The notes beneath the pieces were generated by a model. The model was not told where the DNA came from and made no database searches. It saw nothing but the letters and a program-made list of their open reading frames with translations. 64,000 bases of DNA from NCBI RefSeq assembly GCF_021347895.1, contig NC_067113.1, positions 8,847,489 to 8,911,488 on the forward strand, given 5' to 3'. The DNA is from Acanthochromis polyacanthus. Lineage: Eukaryota; Chordata; Actinopteri; Pomacentridae. The position numbers were made by a program, and so were the translations under genes. Shown in pieces: positions 26,490 to 38,415 of the stretch; the first letter of the stretch is position 1; each line of letters starts with the position of its first letter.

Positions 26490-29320
26490 TGCCTTGTACA
26501 CAGTTACTGCTTTCATATCTGTCCAAGAAGCATTAAAATGGATTGGTTAGCTTTGGACAGAGACTTTATGCTAAGCTACACTGCTAACTATAGGGTTGAT
26601 TTTGGCAAGAAAGCGAACAAGCGTATTTCAGAAGATGTTTTTTGATGAAAACATGATATCATGGCCTGGGGATGGCACTATAAGGGCCCAAAATCCTGGC
26701 CACAGCCCTGGTTTTGGGTTCAATTATTTAGACAGCAAAGACCACATTAGCCCTAAATTTAGTGCTGTCAGTACCCAGAAAGTAGAGAGAAATCTCGATT
26801 TTAGAACACAACAGTTCATAAAACAGTTAAAATTAAAAGAAAAGAACCTGTTTTTGTGATATAAATTGTGATTTTCAAATTGTTGTGCATCTGGAAAACT
26901 AAGAAAGTATTAGAGAAAAAATATTACCTCCACCAAAACTCAAATGCAGCTGAGCAGACAAAGCAGACGAGACAGAAGCAGGTGGCTCAAACAGACCATT
27001 TTCGCTGCCTTTGCTTGCAGAGAAATGAAGCGGGGGGAAAGGAAGTGCTCTAAGTGACACCAAAGCTGGGCCTTGGCAGGCGGTAGGCTGAGCCTAAATG
27101 CCTGACTAACAGGCAGCAGATAGGGTTGCACTCTGCTTGTTCTGAGTCAACACTCAGCTGGGCTCTCTGCTTGCACCTGCCTCACACACAAACACGTACA
27201 CCAAGTTACAACACACCCGCTATGTGACATGAGTATGTATGTTTGTTACGTGTGAATAACTGTATGAGTAATTGTTGGGCCTCATTTGGAGTCAGTGTGA
27301 ATCACACAATGTCTCACCGTGACAGAAAGAAAGAAAACAAAGGGTTCAGGACAAACAGTGAGATCTGGCTGCAAAGCAATGCCCACATCTAATGTAAGGC
27401 CTGACTGAGGGGGACTTTGCGTTGTCTTTTTTAATCAGAATTGTATTTGTTTTAATGAGCGTGTCACATCATAGGTCTTTACGGGCTGAGTAAACCAAAA
27501 AGAGTGTTAACAGTAACACTGCTTCTGGCATCCACTTGTGTTTTCCTGTAGCTTCCATTATTTTTTCTTGAAATAAGTGCTTTTTATTTTGGCAACTATG
27601 AATTATCTGGTCAGATCTTCAGTTTGAAATCCCATTTCCATTGAAAACAAGGTGACATATTTTGTTTCAACACACCAGAGGCCTTTGGCATATGATAATA
27701 CCTTGTCTCACACTGGTACAATGTACCTCCTCCATAGGAGTGTAAACTAAATGCTGGCATTGTTTCATGGCGTCCCAGCTCTCGGGCTTTAGTGTAACTG
27801 GATCAGATCAAACTGGACGGGCGACAGTTGTGTTGCATTTCCTTAAACTGCCCCAGAAGGCTGTACACAGAGCATGACATTGAGTCAAGGACAAGACTGG
27901 CTTTATAATCTGACTTTTTAAAAAAAGTTACTTGGCAGGATTAGTGGACAAGCGAGAGGCAACGTGTTCCAAATTATTGCCAAAATGAATTTGTCTTCAG
28001 TGTGTTTATTATGGAAATATTTCTGTTGTGTTACTTCAGCAGTTTTCCTCTAGGTCCCAAAAGAATAATTTATGAAAGAGCTGGCTTCCCTCTGCCCCCT
28101 CTAAATTCAGCGCAGTCAGTCTCAAACTAACCCATGACAGGAACATCACTGGTAATGTATTATAGAAAAGATTAAGTACTAGCCTGCGGTAGCAAGTACC
28201 CGTTGCAGGTTGGCAGAGTTTCCACATTGCCATGCCATCTCAGTTCTGTTGGTGGTGCAGTAAGCCTTGAAATGTTGTCAGACAGCAGAGGCCTACTGCT
28301 ACTATAGCACGACTCTGCGTTTAAGGAGAGGAACGGCATTCCAAATGGTTTAAAAATGTCAATAATAGGAATGACAGGAACAGTATCATGACAGCTGCGT
28401 CTCGTTCTGGTGTCACAATATCTCTAAATTCAGTGAAGTTTAAGAGCAAACAAATAGATGCCAAAGGAAAATGGCAGCGACTGCATGATTCCACCCACAT
28501 ACTGTTACTTGCTGGTGAAGGTTAACAATATCTCCAGTTTGCTGATTCAGTAAGAATAACTCTCAACACAACTGAAGGGTATTTCACGTCCAAGGACAGT
28601 TTTCCAGCCTCTCACTGACAGATCTCTATACACTGCCCTTCAGTCAGACTGCATTAATTGTATTCAGACTTGTTTTTTCAGTTGCCACGCACCAGAATCA
28701 CCCAGAACACTCGGTGTCAGCTTGGCAAGTACATTTTTGCTGGTTGTGGACAAGAATAGGCCAAGAAGATTCTTTTTTTTGCCAGCTCTGTGGCTCTGCC
28801 GACTTTGTGGAATGAGTTTAGTGGCAAGATGGGTGAAAAGAAATGAACAATTACTGAAGCAGAGATTTTGTAGCTGTTCTCTTTCAACAGGCTGGACCGA
28901 AGCTTTTCACTGAGAGACGGAAATCTGTCCTTGGGGCTCCTTCACTGATTTCCAGCTTTGAATATCAGACACTACAGTGCGTTCCATAGTTAAAGTCAAC
29001 ACAGAGAGTCGCTGTTAGATAGGGAGGGTGGATGGAGTCTGAGGGGCAGTGTGGGCTGAGAGTCTAAATGAGGAGAGAAGCAGCGGGGTAAAGTCCTGCT
29101 GTTGCAGGAATATACTGTCTTCAGTTCAAAGGTCAATTAGTCCTGCTGGCCATGACATCCAGTCTGTGGAAGTGGAGTCCATCAGAAGGTCTGTCACACA
29201 GAGAAAAGAGTCCTGTTGGCTCTACTATGATACACGTTGTCACGTTTGCTTAGACTCTCATCAGTCATCGAAGGCGATTTGTGGTGCTGGTAGACTGGAC
29301 GATGGGTGAGGACGAGGACA

Positions 29321-29352
29321 ATGTGTGTGTGTGCGTGTGCGTGTGTGTGTGT
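29321..29352. repeat. (TG)n-rich microsatellite
   Basis: Alternating TG with a few TGCG interruptions, about 32 bp. Confidence 0.85.
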
Positions 29353-30364
29353 TCACGTGAGGAGTGGTGCAGTTGGTGGGATTTGGAGGTGGGGGGTGGA
29401 CAAGTGAGCGTCGTTGATGGCACTGCGGTCCTCAGAGCATCCATCTGTGAAACAGAGTGGGAGGAGAATTAGACTGAGTCAAAGCTGTTTTGGGTAAAGT
29501 TGATGCATGAATCCAAGCAGGCAGCTCCACCTTTAATTTAAAGGTAAGTGGGAGAAAAAGGGGTGTTCAGCTTACAGAAAGAAAGGGTTTGGTGTTGAAG
29601 CTACTGAGGATCAAACTGAAGCACATGCAGATTTTAGGCAGTGCTTCCTAATTTGGGGTTTATTCTCTCTGGTACTCGCAATCAGTATCAGCTTGAGGAC
29701 ACTTTTGGGCAAATAAAGGATGAAATATTCAGCATCTGCTTCTTTGGTGCCATAAATTTTACATAATGTTTTAGGTATTTCAGAATGAATGCCTTGTGAT
29801 ATTGCAGGCAAGTGGGAAAGGTGAGACAGAGCATTTAGCATTTTATATTCTCCCATATCAATAATCATAAATAGTGTATCTCCCAGTCGTTTGAAGATTA
29901 CAGTGCTTTACTTCTGTGCATTTCAGCGGCTGGTTTGCTTTAAGCAGTTCTAACGGTGTATGAGATTTGATTTCCATCTTTTGTCCTTGCTAATTAATCT
30001 TATTCACAGCACTCGCCTCATGTTACCACAACCTGAATTGGTCTTCAATTGCTCTTGAATACAATTTCATTTAATTAATAACTCGAGGAGAGCATCATTA
30101 AATTTAGTATTAATGTGCTGAATAAATCCTTTGACATGAAAGACATCCCATTTACATTCTGAAGCTCACAGACATAATCTGCCAGTCACAGGAAAGCAAC
30201 AAGTACTCTTCATATGAAATGAGAGAAATGTACACGCTCACATGGAAAAATATGTTTGGTAAATTCCTCTGTTGGCTAAATACATGGTCAAGGAAGAAAC
30301 TGATAAAAACACAAACAGAACATCTAGCATGTTGCCAGTTTTAATGACAGGATTATTAGGATAT

Positions 30365-30647
30365 TCCATCCATTATCTATACTAATCCTCATTAGGGTCA
30401 AGGAGAGACGTATAGAAATAAACAATCAGACTCGCATTCACACCTACAGACAATTTAGAGTCACTAATTAACCTCAGCATATTTTTGGACTGCGGGAGGA
30501 AGCTGGAGAACCCGGAGAAAACCCACGCCTGCACAGAGAGAACATGCTAGCTCCGTGTAGAAAGATGTTGGGAATTCAGGGACGTGAACCTGGTATGCTC
30601 CAGCTGCAAGGCGACAGTGCTACCCACTACTCCACTGTGCAGCTCTG
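30365..30647 (-). mobile_element. tRNA-derived SINE-like element, copy D
   Basis: Reverse copy with an internal deletion after tcctcattagggtcaagg. The family landmarks caatttagagtcactaatta and ctccactgtgcagc remain. A short direct repeat ttaggatat flanks both ends and is a likely target duplication. Confidence 0.75.
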
Positions 30648-31239
30648 TTAGGATATATGCATATATATCTGCATAGGATATAAGCATTTAGGTTAACTAT
30701 TCCAGCCTGCATCATGTAGAAGTACTTAAGGTAAAGTCAGGAATTCAAATCCAACACAAATTTCATCAAATTCAGAACGTGTGCTCATTCTCTGTGTGAA
30801 CTGAAATAAAATTGTCTCAAAGTTACTCAAACTGGTCCACACAATCCACACTATGCTAGCATGTCTAATGCATGTTTGAGCTTGTACAGGGTGCAGTATG
30901 AGTGAGAGGGACCGTAAACTCAACTAAATAAAAACTCTAGGTTATTTTCCATTCCAGGAAACTTTGAGTGTGCTTCAGCTGCAGGAACCTCTCCTGAAGA
31001 ACCTCTTTTAGGGCTGAGAGAGAAAAACAACTACAGGCCTTTAAAAGCTGCTGTGCTGATTGCTTAAAGACTAAGAACAGAAATACTGGATGATTAAACT
31101 TAGCAAGGACAACAAGCAACATATTTTCTGTCCTCGCGATGTCCTTCCCATCTGCACTTAAACATCGGCAACAACAAATTTGCCATATTATAGCTATGCT
31201 AAGACAAAACATAGTATTCGCTCCATTATTCCATTTCCT

Positions 31240-31420
31240 CAGACTGAGATTCAGATTCAGAAAGTTTTATTTGTCCCCAGGAGGCAATTTAAAAGGCACG
31301 TAGAGTAGGCAGTGCAACAATAAGAAACTGAGTCAAAAACACAGAAATCATAGATAACTAACATAAATAAAACAAATAGGGATAAATATATATACAAATA
31401 TAGAACTTATGTGCTCATGG
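31240..31420 (-). mobile_element. LINE-like 3' end
   Basis: On the minus strand it reads ggggacaaataaaactttct followed by gaatctgaatctc, the usual form of a fish LINE 3' terminus with a short-repeat tail. No coding part is visible. Confidence 0.5.
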
Positions 31421-32278
31421 GGTTTGAGTTAAATCTACTAACTAGTATTTGTCGTGCAGATGGAGATGATGTATCCTACACCACAATAAAAACACAAAGG
31501 CTGATGGGGCAGATTACAGGACCATTTCTGAAAACGTTCACTCCTCCTAGCGTCTCCTCCCAATGTTCTTGCAGTGGAAAATCATCTTATGTAAATATGC
31601 TACCTCGCAAAATATCTACAATCTTTCACCTAATTCACAGACTCCACATTTAACTAAACCTTTTTAGATGTGCTGGTTCATTTAATCTTATCCCTAACAG
31701 GCTTCTTGACATATTCTCTCCTGGTTCAATAACCCTTTTAGAGCATTTTCAGAATCAGTACCTTCGAGTGCCCCTCCAGGTGACATTCAAATACATCTGC
31801 ACACCGTCTGTCCCCGTAGACTTAATGCTCGGGAACACGCAGTCTGATTTTATTTTTGGATGATAATTCAGCTGATGCTCATTTGACCTCTTCCAGACTG
31901 ACAGTATGAGGGCACACTGCATCAACCCTTGAGCCTCACATTCTAAAATCCTGATTAAATGATCAACCTTATTGTGCCATTTCAGAATAACAAGACATAA
32001 AATAACCCTGCGGAACTTTACGGATTTGAAGATTATAAGCCTAAATAGGAATCGCAAACAGCTCATTAAGGAACATTTTAGAGGTGAAGGATAGCATTTT
32101 GAATAGTTCAATGGCACATTCAAGTTTAGTGAGAGACATTTGAAACATCAAAACAGAGTGATAATTTGATGGGCACCCTAATGTGAATTATAAAATGTCA
32201 CTGAATAAATCTGTGTGAATCTCTACTTACAGACGGAGTGTTCACAAAAGTGTGGAACGACACTGAGGGGAACTCACC

Positions 32279-34327
32279 TCATTTGTTTTGATTGCGAATT
32301 CGCAGACACCTCCTCTTCAGCGGCGGCTCCAGCTCAGGACTCCCAGCTGCTGATAACGGCGCACTGATGGAGCAGGACAGGATGGCCGTCTTGTCAGGGG
32401 CGGGCTTTGGCACAGGCTGGATGACGACGCAGCCTCCAGTCGACAGCAGCGGCAGGGCGTAGGCGTGCTCGCCCTCCTCCAAGTTGGAGTCAGGATCTGG
32501 CTTACCCTCCACTGTGTCCACGATCTCGTCTTGTGCCGAGACCCGCTTTCCTGGCTCCCATTCACCCACTGAGCAATTGTTCTCTTTCAGTGCCTCGTGC
32601 TCCAGGTCGCCGTTAGCTGTCTGCTCCTCTGCCTTTCCTTCTCCTGAAACACCGTCTCCTCCTGGGTCAGGGCAAGACTCAAATGCAGGAGTGAGAAGTG
32701 AATGCCATCCTGTACCATTGACTATTACGTTACATGGGGCAGCGGGGCTAGTTTGGTGCTGGGGCTGGGTCCGTAATGTACTGGGTAAGGGTGGTGTGGT
32801 AAGGTTGGAGACACAGGGATTTAGCTGGATCAGTGGAGGGTCAGCTTTGCCAGAGGGGCTGTTGTTGTTGGAAGATGGGGCTGATGATTCCAGTGTGTTA
32901 GGGTGTGTGGTAGCTTCTGGCTCCGTTGCGCTGAGGAGGCCCTGTGAAATAAGAGTCTCATCCCCACTATCACGATTGCCCTTCCCTTCCCTCCCCAGTC
33001 CAGCAGCTGGTGGAGATCTTGATTCAGCCTCTGCCTCTACTTTGACCTGGACCCCAGGTAGCATCCTGTGAATAACCTGCTGCTGGCATGACCTTTGGCC
33101 CACAGTCAGATCAATAACTCCATCCATCAGTCCAGGGCCAGTGGACAGACAAAGGTTACCTGAATTATCCTCTGCCTTCACAGTCAAGTCCACTAATGTT
33201 GTCCTGCTTCTTTCTGAGCGTACAGGAGAGGCACGCTCCCCACTAGTTGACTCCATCTTCTGCTCCCCTCTGTCACCTACAGAGGAACCTGGAGAGTGAG
33301 GCCCAGAGGCTGAAGCTTCTGAGGACTCTGGAGCACTGCGGACAGAACCACTGCTCTCAGGTTGGTCCCTGGACGTTTTGGGGTTGAAGGGAATTGGGAT
33401 TGGAATAGGGATTGGGACTGGTAGGGGTACAATGACAGGGTAAGGGACCAAGAGAGTTGGCGGGGGTACCAATGGGGCCAAGGATGGCATGCCAAAGTTC
33501 ATCATTGGGGGCAAAGGGATGGGTCCATTGGGCATCATGTTGACTGGGGGGAAAGGGGGCAGGCCTGGCATGGGGATGCCAGGATGTGGGGGGATCATGG
33601 CAGGGTTGGGATTGGATGAGGGGTGGACATGTGGAGAGAGCAAAGGCCTGTGCATCGGACTTGATGCTGGGCCTAGGGTCCTAGGGGGAGGCGGTGGGCC
33701 GATCCCAGGGATCATGGGGTTTGACAGCGGGCTGTTGGGTCCTGCTGGATGACCAGAGGGTCGAAGAAACGGTGGACGAATCTGCTGCATCATTTGATGC
33801 TCCATGAACAGAGGCAGGGGCATAGGTCCTCGGGGTGTCATCACCATAGGAGGGCTACCAGAGGGAACCCCAACTGGTGGATGCAAAGAATGAACGGGCG
33901 GAGGGGGAAGTGTAGGGCTCTCATGGGGCCTGGGTGTGGGGATTTTGGCTGAAGAGGAGGAGGACGGAGAGCAGACAGCGGTCGTGTCTGAGGGTGAGGT
34001 GGCAGAAGAAGTAGAAGGAGCCAAAGCAGAGGTGGTGGACGGCCCCCCAGGTGAGGGAGCTTTTCGCCGTAGATCCGATAATGGCGTTCCCCAGGATTCA
34101 GGAGTGAGCAGCTGTACACCTCCACTACACTCTGGCTTACCTTCCCCAGCAGCACCATGTCCTGGGTTACACAGCGCTCCAGGCAGGGCGGCCTGGGTCT
34201 CCTTGTAGAAAATGTCCATTTTATATTGGTTCAGGCATTTGGCACTGCAGAACTGCAGCCTCCGCTCACCAGCACCAAAGTCCAGGTACTCCTTAGTGTG
34301 GCGAATATGTTTGCACCAGTCACACAC
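32279..34327 (-). CDS. sobp: Sine oculis binding protein homolog, last coding exon
   Basis: This exon encodes the C-terminal 682 residues of SOBP, a nuclear zinc-finger cofactor named for binding Sine oculis/SIX factors and needed for cochlear and brain development in mammals. It opens at an acceptor (TTGCAG|GTG, AG at 34328-34329) in phase 0. Exon residues 1-47 form the second FCS-type zinc finger (VCDWCKHIRH onwards, then FCSAKC). Residues 90-320 are proline-rich, with the conserved GVQLLTPESW before them and an IPIPIPIP run near 305-313. Two short LVDLT/VIDLT motifs at about 378-410 look like SUMO-interaction motifs. The C-terminus LEPPLKRRCLRIRNQNK is basic, NLS-like and identical or nearly so to mammalian SOBP. 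The stop codon TGA is at 32279-32281. Identity is by recalled SOBP sequence; teleosts have two paralogues and I cannot say which this is. Confidence 0.96.
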   Translation of the reverse strand: MCDWCKHIRHTKEYLDFGAGERRLQFCSAKCLNQYKMDIFYKETQAALPGALCNPGHGAAGEGKPECSGGVQLLTPESWGTPLSDLRRKAPSPGGPSTTSALAPSTSSATSPSDTTAVCSPSSSSSAKIPTPRPHESPTLPPPPVHSLHPPVGVPSGSPPMVMTPRGPMPLPLFMEHQMMQQIRPPFLRPSGHPAGPNSPLSNPMIPGIGPPPPPRTLGPASSPMHRPLLSPHVHPSSNPNPAMIPPHPGIPMPGLPPFPPVNMMPNGPIPLPPMMNFGMPSLAPLVPPPTLLVPYPVIVPLPVPIPIPIPIPFNPKTSRDQPESSGSVRSAPESSEASASGPHSPGSSVGDRGEQKMESTSGERASPVRSERSRTTLVDLTVKAEDNSGNLCLSTGPGLMDGVIDLTVGQRSCQQQVIHRMLPGVQVKVEAEAESRSPPAAGLGREGKGNRDSGDETLISQGLLSATEPEATTHPNTLESSAPSSNNNSPSGKADPPLIQLNPCVSNLTTPPLPSTLRTQPQHQTSPAAPCNVIVNGTGWHSLLTPAFESCPDPGGDGVSGEGKAEEQTANGDLEHEALKENNCSVGEWEPGKRVSAQDEIVDTVEGKPDPDSNLEEGEHAYALPLLSTGGCVVIQPVPKPAPDKTAILSCSISAPLSAAGSPELEPPLKRRCLRIRNQNK

Positions 34328-36830
34328 CTGCAAGACAACACACACATAACACACATACAGTGTCAGCACCTGTCAGCCTGCATACAAAAGAGTTGTAATT
34401 TATTTTTGATGAAATACAACACAATCTTGTCTGAAGTACCACGATAAAGAAGAAGCTCAGCCTCCGCACCATCTGGAGATAAGCCCATTTAAAAAAAGAT
34501 TCTTCTTAAGGATACTGATGCTGTTTCTAAATACATTTATACATCTGTTAAGACAAAACACTGTACTGTCAAGTCTGTATAAATGCACTTGTCTATATTC
34601 AATTTATGTAATGTATGGGTTTGTGCATGCATTTGCTGCTAAGTGTCATTGCAATGACTTTGTCTCTAACTTTCGGTCCTAACAAGGAATGCACATTTAC
34701 ACCTTCTGTTGGCAATAAAGACACTCAGTCTCATTTACCCACAGGTCCCTCAGAGACCAGCAGCTCAAGCACAACAAGATAAAGAGTGGTTTTAAATGCC
34801 TGATACTGAATTTTGCAGCAACTAGTAAACAGATATTACAGTTAAGTCAGGCCAGCCGCTTGAAGGTAAACTGCGTCATGATGAACTGAAAACTCATGCT
34901 GCTTTTTCATTTAATGCTCACAGTTTCTATCAAAAAAGACAGCTATGTTTGCAAACTCCAATGAGATATTTACCACATTGTTGTTGTGATTTTCTCATTA
35001 ATGTGGATGTCTGGCTGTATGTACATAATGTGATTATCTTTCAACAGAAGCAGTGATTTTTACAAAAACTGCCTGACTTATTTAAAACACTAATTTATAA
35101 GTGTGAGGTTTTGGTGTCAATTAATTTAAATCAGAGCAAGAGCTTCTTCTTTTTTTTAAAAGAAGATATCTGTGTCAGCTCCTTTGGGACAAACGTGTTA
35201 CTTCCTGCACACAAAATGACAAAATGACGAGGAGGCATGTTGTGATGGAAAGTAGTACAAAAGTATATTCCCTTTAAGAGGATAATCTACAAAAAAGTCA
35301 CATTAGGATTATTAAATTGTGGTCAAAGGCAGTAGTAGCATTTTCAATGAGGTAATTTAGCTTGTTTCTCATGTGGTGCTTTAAGGCACCACATTCTGTA
35401 TGCAGGAAGCAAACCAGAGATGGATCCTAACATGTGCAGGCTCAATTGAAAAGTTGTCTTTCTTAGTCACTGCAGTGGCAAAGATCCCAAAACACCCGGC
35501 TGCACTGTTTCATCAACACTATACACCTTTTCAGTGCAAAACGAGCAAATTTTTCTTGGGGAAGAAAATGAATGTGACCCTGGTAGAGCTGATGCCAGTG
35601 GGCGAGCCCTGAACACGGCGTTACTCGTCAGGCCACACACAGCTCACTCTGTCAGCTCTGGGAGGAGTGGCAGGTCCTCGCTGGAGATAATTAAGGCATT
35701 AATCAGTTGTCAGACCCTTCAACGACATCCATCCATCACACAGACCCTTAAGCCCCCCTGCAGAATGTTAATAAGTTGAGGGATGCAACCGGAAGGTGGA
35801 TAAACTCCTTTTGCACGCTGCATAGCAACATTGGTCTATTTGGCAGGATCAAGTCTGGCAGCAGCTGAAAGACAGTGAACTCACATGGACTGCTGGGGCA
35901 GATGCACTGTAGCACTGGCCAGGATACATAGCATGCTGTCCTGCAGCTGTGACATGTGTACAACATCTAGGTTTTTGCTTTGATTATGTGTGTTACATCC
36001 AATTGTCCAGTACTAGGTGGCTGATTAAAGCAGAGGCATCTATGAAAAAGACAAAAGTTGTCATTCAACACTTTTGGAGTCATCAAGTGGCGTCTGTCAG
36101 GAGGGATAATTTACTAACTTAGAATTCAGGATAGGTAGCTGGAGAACATAAGGAGGCGCAGCAGAAACAGATCAGAGGCTTGACTACATAGCAACTGCTC
36201 TGCTTAAACACTACACTGGAAGTGCTCAGATGTCGGTCCCTTGAATTCCGCTCATTTTAACTGCCCATTTAGTCCTAGCTAATTCAATGAGCCATGACTG
36301 AGTAAAAGTCAAAAAGGTGCTCTCACAAGTTGAGTTTGATAATGGTAGGCCCAGGATATTTTAAATAATAAATGTGCTGAAATTTTCCTCGACTCAGAAA
36401 GACAGATGGAGAGCACTTAACGACTTTCTGCACCGTGAGTGAAATTTCACTGCGCATTACGCTAATGGAGTTGTGCTTTCTCTTTCTCGCTCTCTCCCCA
36501 CTCCTGCACACAGATGTTTGCAGTTGAATGTAATTATGGTCATTTATTTCCATCGTGGCCAACGAACCAGCAATGGTGGTGTAGCTTAACCATTTGCATT
36601 ACGACGATTATCGTGCTTCTAAACAAGCGCCATCACCTCAGCAGCCATCGTGTTCTTCCTGCCCTCGCCCTCTGGCCTGGTGACAAGGCCAGAGAAAATT
36701 CTCAATCCCCAGGTCAAACGACAACTAATTTCAGTGAATAATTAGTTTAGCTTAACCAGTTAGGTGAGTGTTGAAAAGATGGCTGGGGGGCTGTTCTCAG
36801 TGGTTTGGGGAGTGAATGAGCAGCATTTAA

Positions 36831-37007
36831 TTGCTGCAGTCACAGAGAAAGAAGGAGAGGGCTGTGGACCAACAGGTTGCAGAGAAAGACGAGCAAGTGT
36901 CAGGCAGTGAAGAAGAGGAAGAGGTTGCAGATGTTAAAAAGACTGCAGAGGATGTGGAGGATTTAGATAATGAAGAGGAAGAAGAGGAGGAGGATGCAGA
37001 GGGTTAA
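36831..37007 (+). other. Short acidic open frame without a start codon
   Basis: A 58-codon plus-strand frame, opened after a stop at 36828-36830 and closed by TAA at 37005-37007. It is rich in Glu and Asp (SGSEEEEEVADVKK, then a second acidic block) and has a CTGCAG at its left edge that could serve as an acceptor. It lies antisense inside sobp intron 5. It may be only a purine-rich simple repeat. There is no ATG and I do not recognise a family. Confidence 0.2.
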
Positions 37008-38415
37008 GAGGCTGGAGAGTTTCAGACGGGGCAGAGATTGTAAGGTCTCATAAGAGGCAGCAGCGCCTGAAGTGGTTTTATATGTAGGATGAAGAGGTTT
37101 CTGAGAATGAGGAGGTTTAAGCAGGGAAAGTGCATCAAGGGAGAGGCTTGTATATCCCCCTGTTAAGGTCGATATGCGATTCTTTTGACACTTCTCAGAT
37201 TGCTGGCATAATCACGCCGTGCAAAACACAAGGATTAAACCCACGAAAATGAACCAGGTGCCTGAAGCGAGACAGTCTCTTGGTTTTTGCTTAAGTCGCC
37301 TTACACTCCAAACAATCTGCAGCGAAGTATCCATTCCTGACAATTCAGGTCCATCCGTGATTTTAGGAAACGGTGAACAGAAACACTGTGCTTGTCGCAC
37401 TGTGGATTCAGTCCAAAAACTAGATTATGTAGCAACAGACTGCCATCTTAAAGCACCTGGTCCACTGGAAAAAGAAAGTCAATCTTACACTGGAGTTTAC
37501 ACAAGAAAATTAAACTTTGGCAACGCTTAACAGACCATCTGCAACATGTGGATTTATTACTATGATTAGCCAAACTATCGGTTTACAGTGGCCTCATTCA
37601 TTGTTGTAATGGTTATAATTGTCTGGCTTATAAGAAGGGAAACATATCTGGTTCATATCCTCTCCCAGTGTTTTATACTGGCTGCTCTGTGTTCCTGGCT
37701 TCTTCATTAAAAGCTGAATGGAGCATGAAAAGCTTAAACTGTAGATAAAAGCCAAAGAGGACCAGAACTACACTCCCTGTGAGGCTGCTCTTATCACAGC
37801 CTGCCATCCCATCAGTCATTATAGATGTGACATACAAAGGCCATTCTCACTTGGCCAGGTGAAGCTCAATTGCACCATATTTCACGGCACACACTCACAC
37901 ACACACGGTGAGTAAAATAACTCCAGCTGCAAGAATGATGAGACAGACCTGCTGGATTGTGTTTGAATGTCACTGCAGCAGACTGGAGCTCTCAGAGAAG
38001 AAATATCTCTGTTGGTGTGTGGCTGTCTGGTGCATGTTTGCTTTTCCACATGGGACATCTTTGCTTGAAGCAAAAATTCAACATTTTAGAAAAAGCATTT
38101 ATTTGCTTTCCAGTGAGAGGAAGATGAGAAGATCAAGACCAGTCTTCTATCTATGTTAAATATAAGGCCAAAGCCTACAGCTGATTAGCTCATCCTGACT
38201 GCAAAAGTGAAGCGAAACACGGAACTTGTTCAAACAAAATCCACCCATCAGCATCTCTATCTCATTTGTGTAATCTGCACCAGAAAAGAAATGTAAAAAC
38301 ATGTTTTTTGGGTGGGATTTTATCTCAAAGCAGTTGTTGCATTGCTAGTTGCCTGGCAACCTTGTGGTCACGTTAAAAAAATCATTCCAACCAACTATAT
38401 TTATTTCATTTAGAG

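Larger units (their letters stand above)
25020..29444 (-). other. sobp: Candidate sobp terminal 3'-UTR exon region
   Basis: Coding exon 6 of sobp ends at a strong donor one base after the stop, so a non-coding terminal exon is expected downstream. A good acceptor on the minus strand lies at 29445-29446: a pyrimidine-rich run followed by TTTCACAG|ATGG. A candidate AATAAA poly(A) signal lies on the minus strand at 25041-25046, followed by a G/T-rich stretch. The interval is nearly free of recent repeats except a degenerate SINE at 26253. The true 3' UTR may be shorter or placed elsewhere, and alternative acceptors were not excluded. Confidence 0.3.
29445..32277 (-). other. sobp: Probable sobp 3'-UTR intron
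   Basis: Bounded on the right by the donor GTGAGT just after the sobp stop codon and on the left by a candidate acceptor. It contains SINE copy D (30365-30647) and a LINE-like tail (31240-31420). The repeat-free stretch 29900-30350 is rich in TAATTA-type words and could be conserved non-coding sequence. No coding exon was recognised. Confidence 0.35.

Noticed and set aside
32484..33071. 195-codon plus-strand frame
   Set aside because: It is antisense to the GC-rich last sobp exon, whose own frame is clearly conserved. The antisense frame matches no family I know.
37219..37530. 103-codon plus-strand frame
   Set aside because: No recognised motif or supporting splice sites. It is within sobp intron 5 on the opposite strand.
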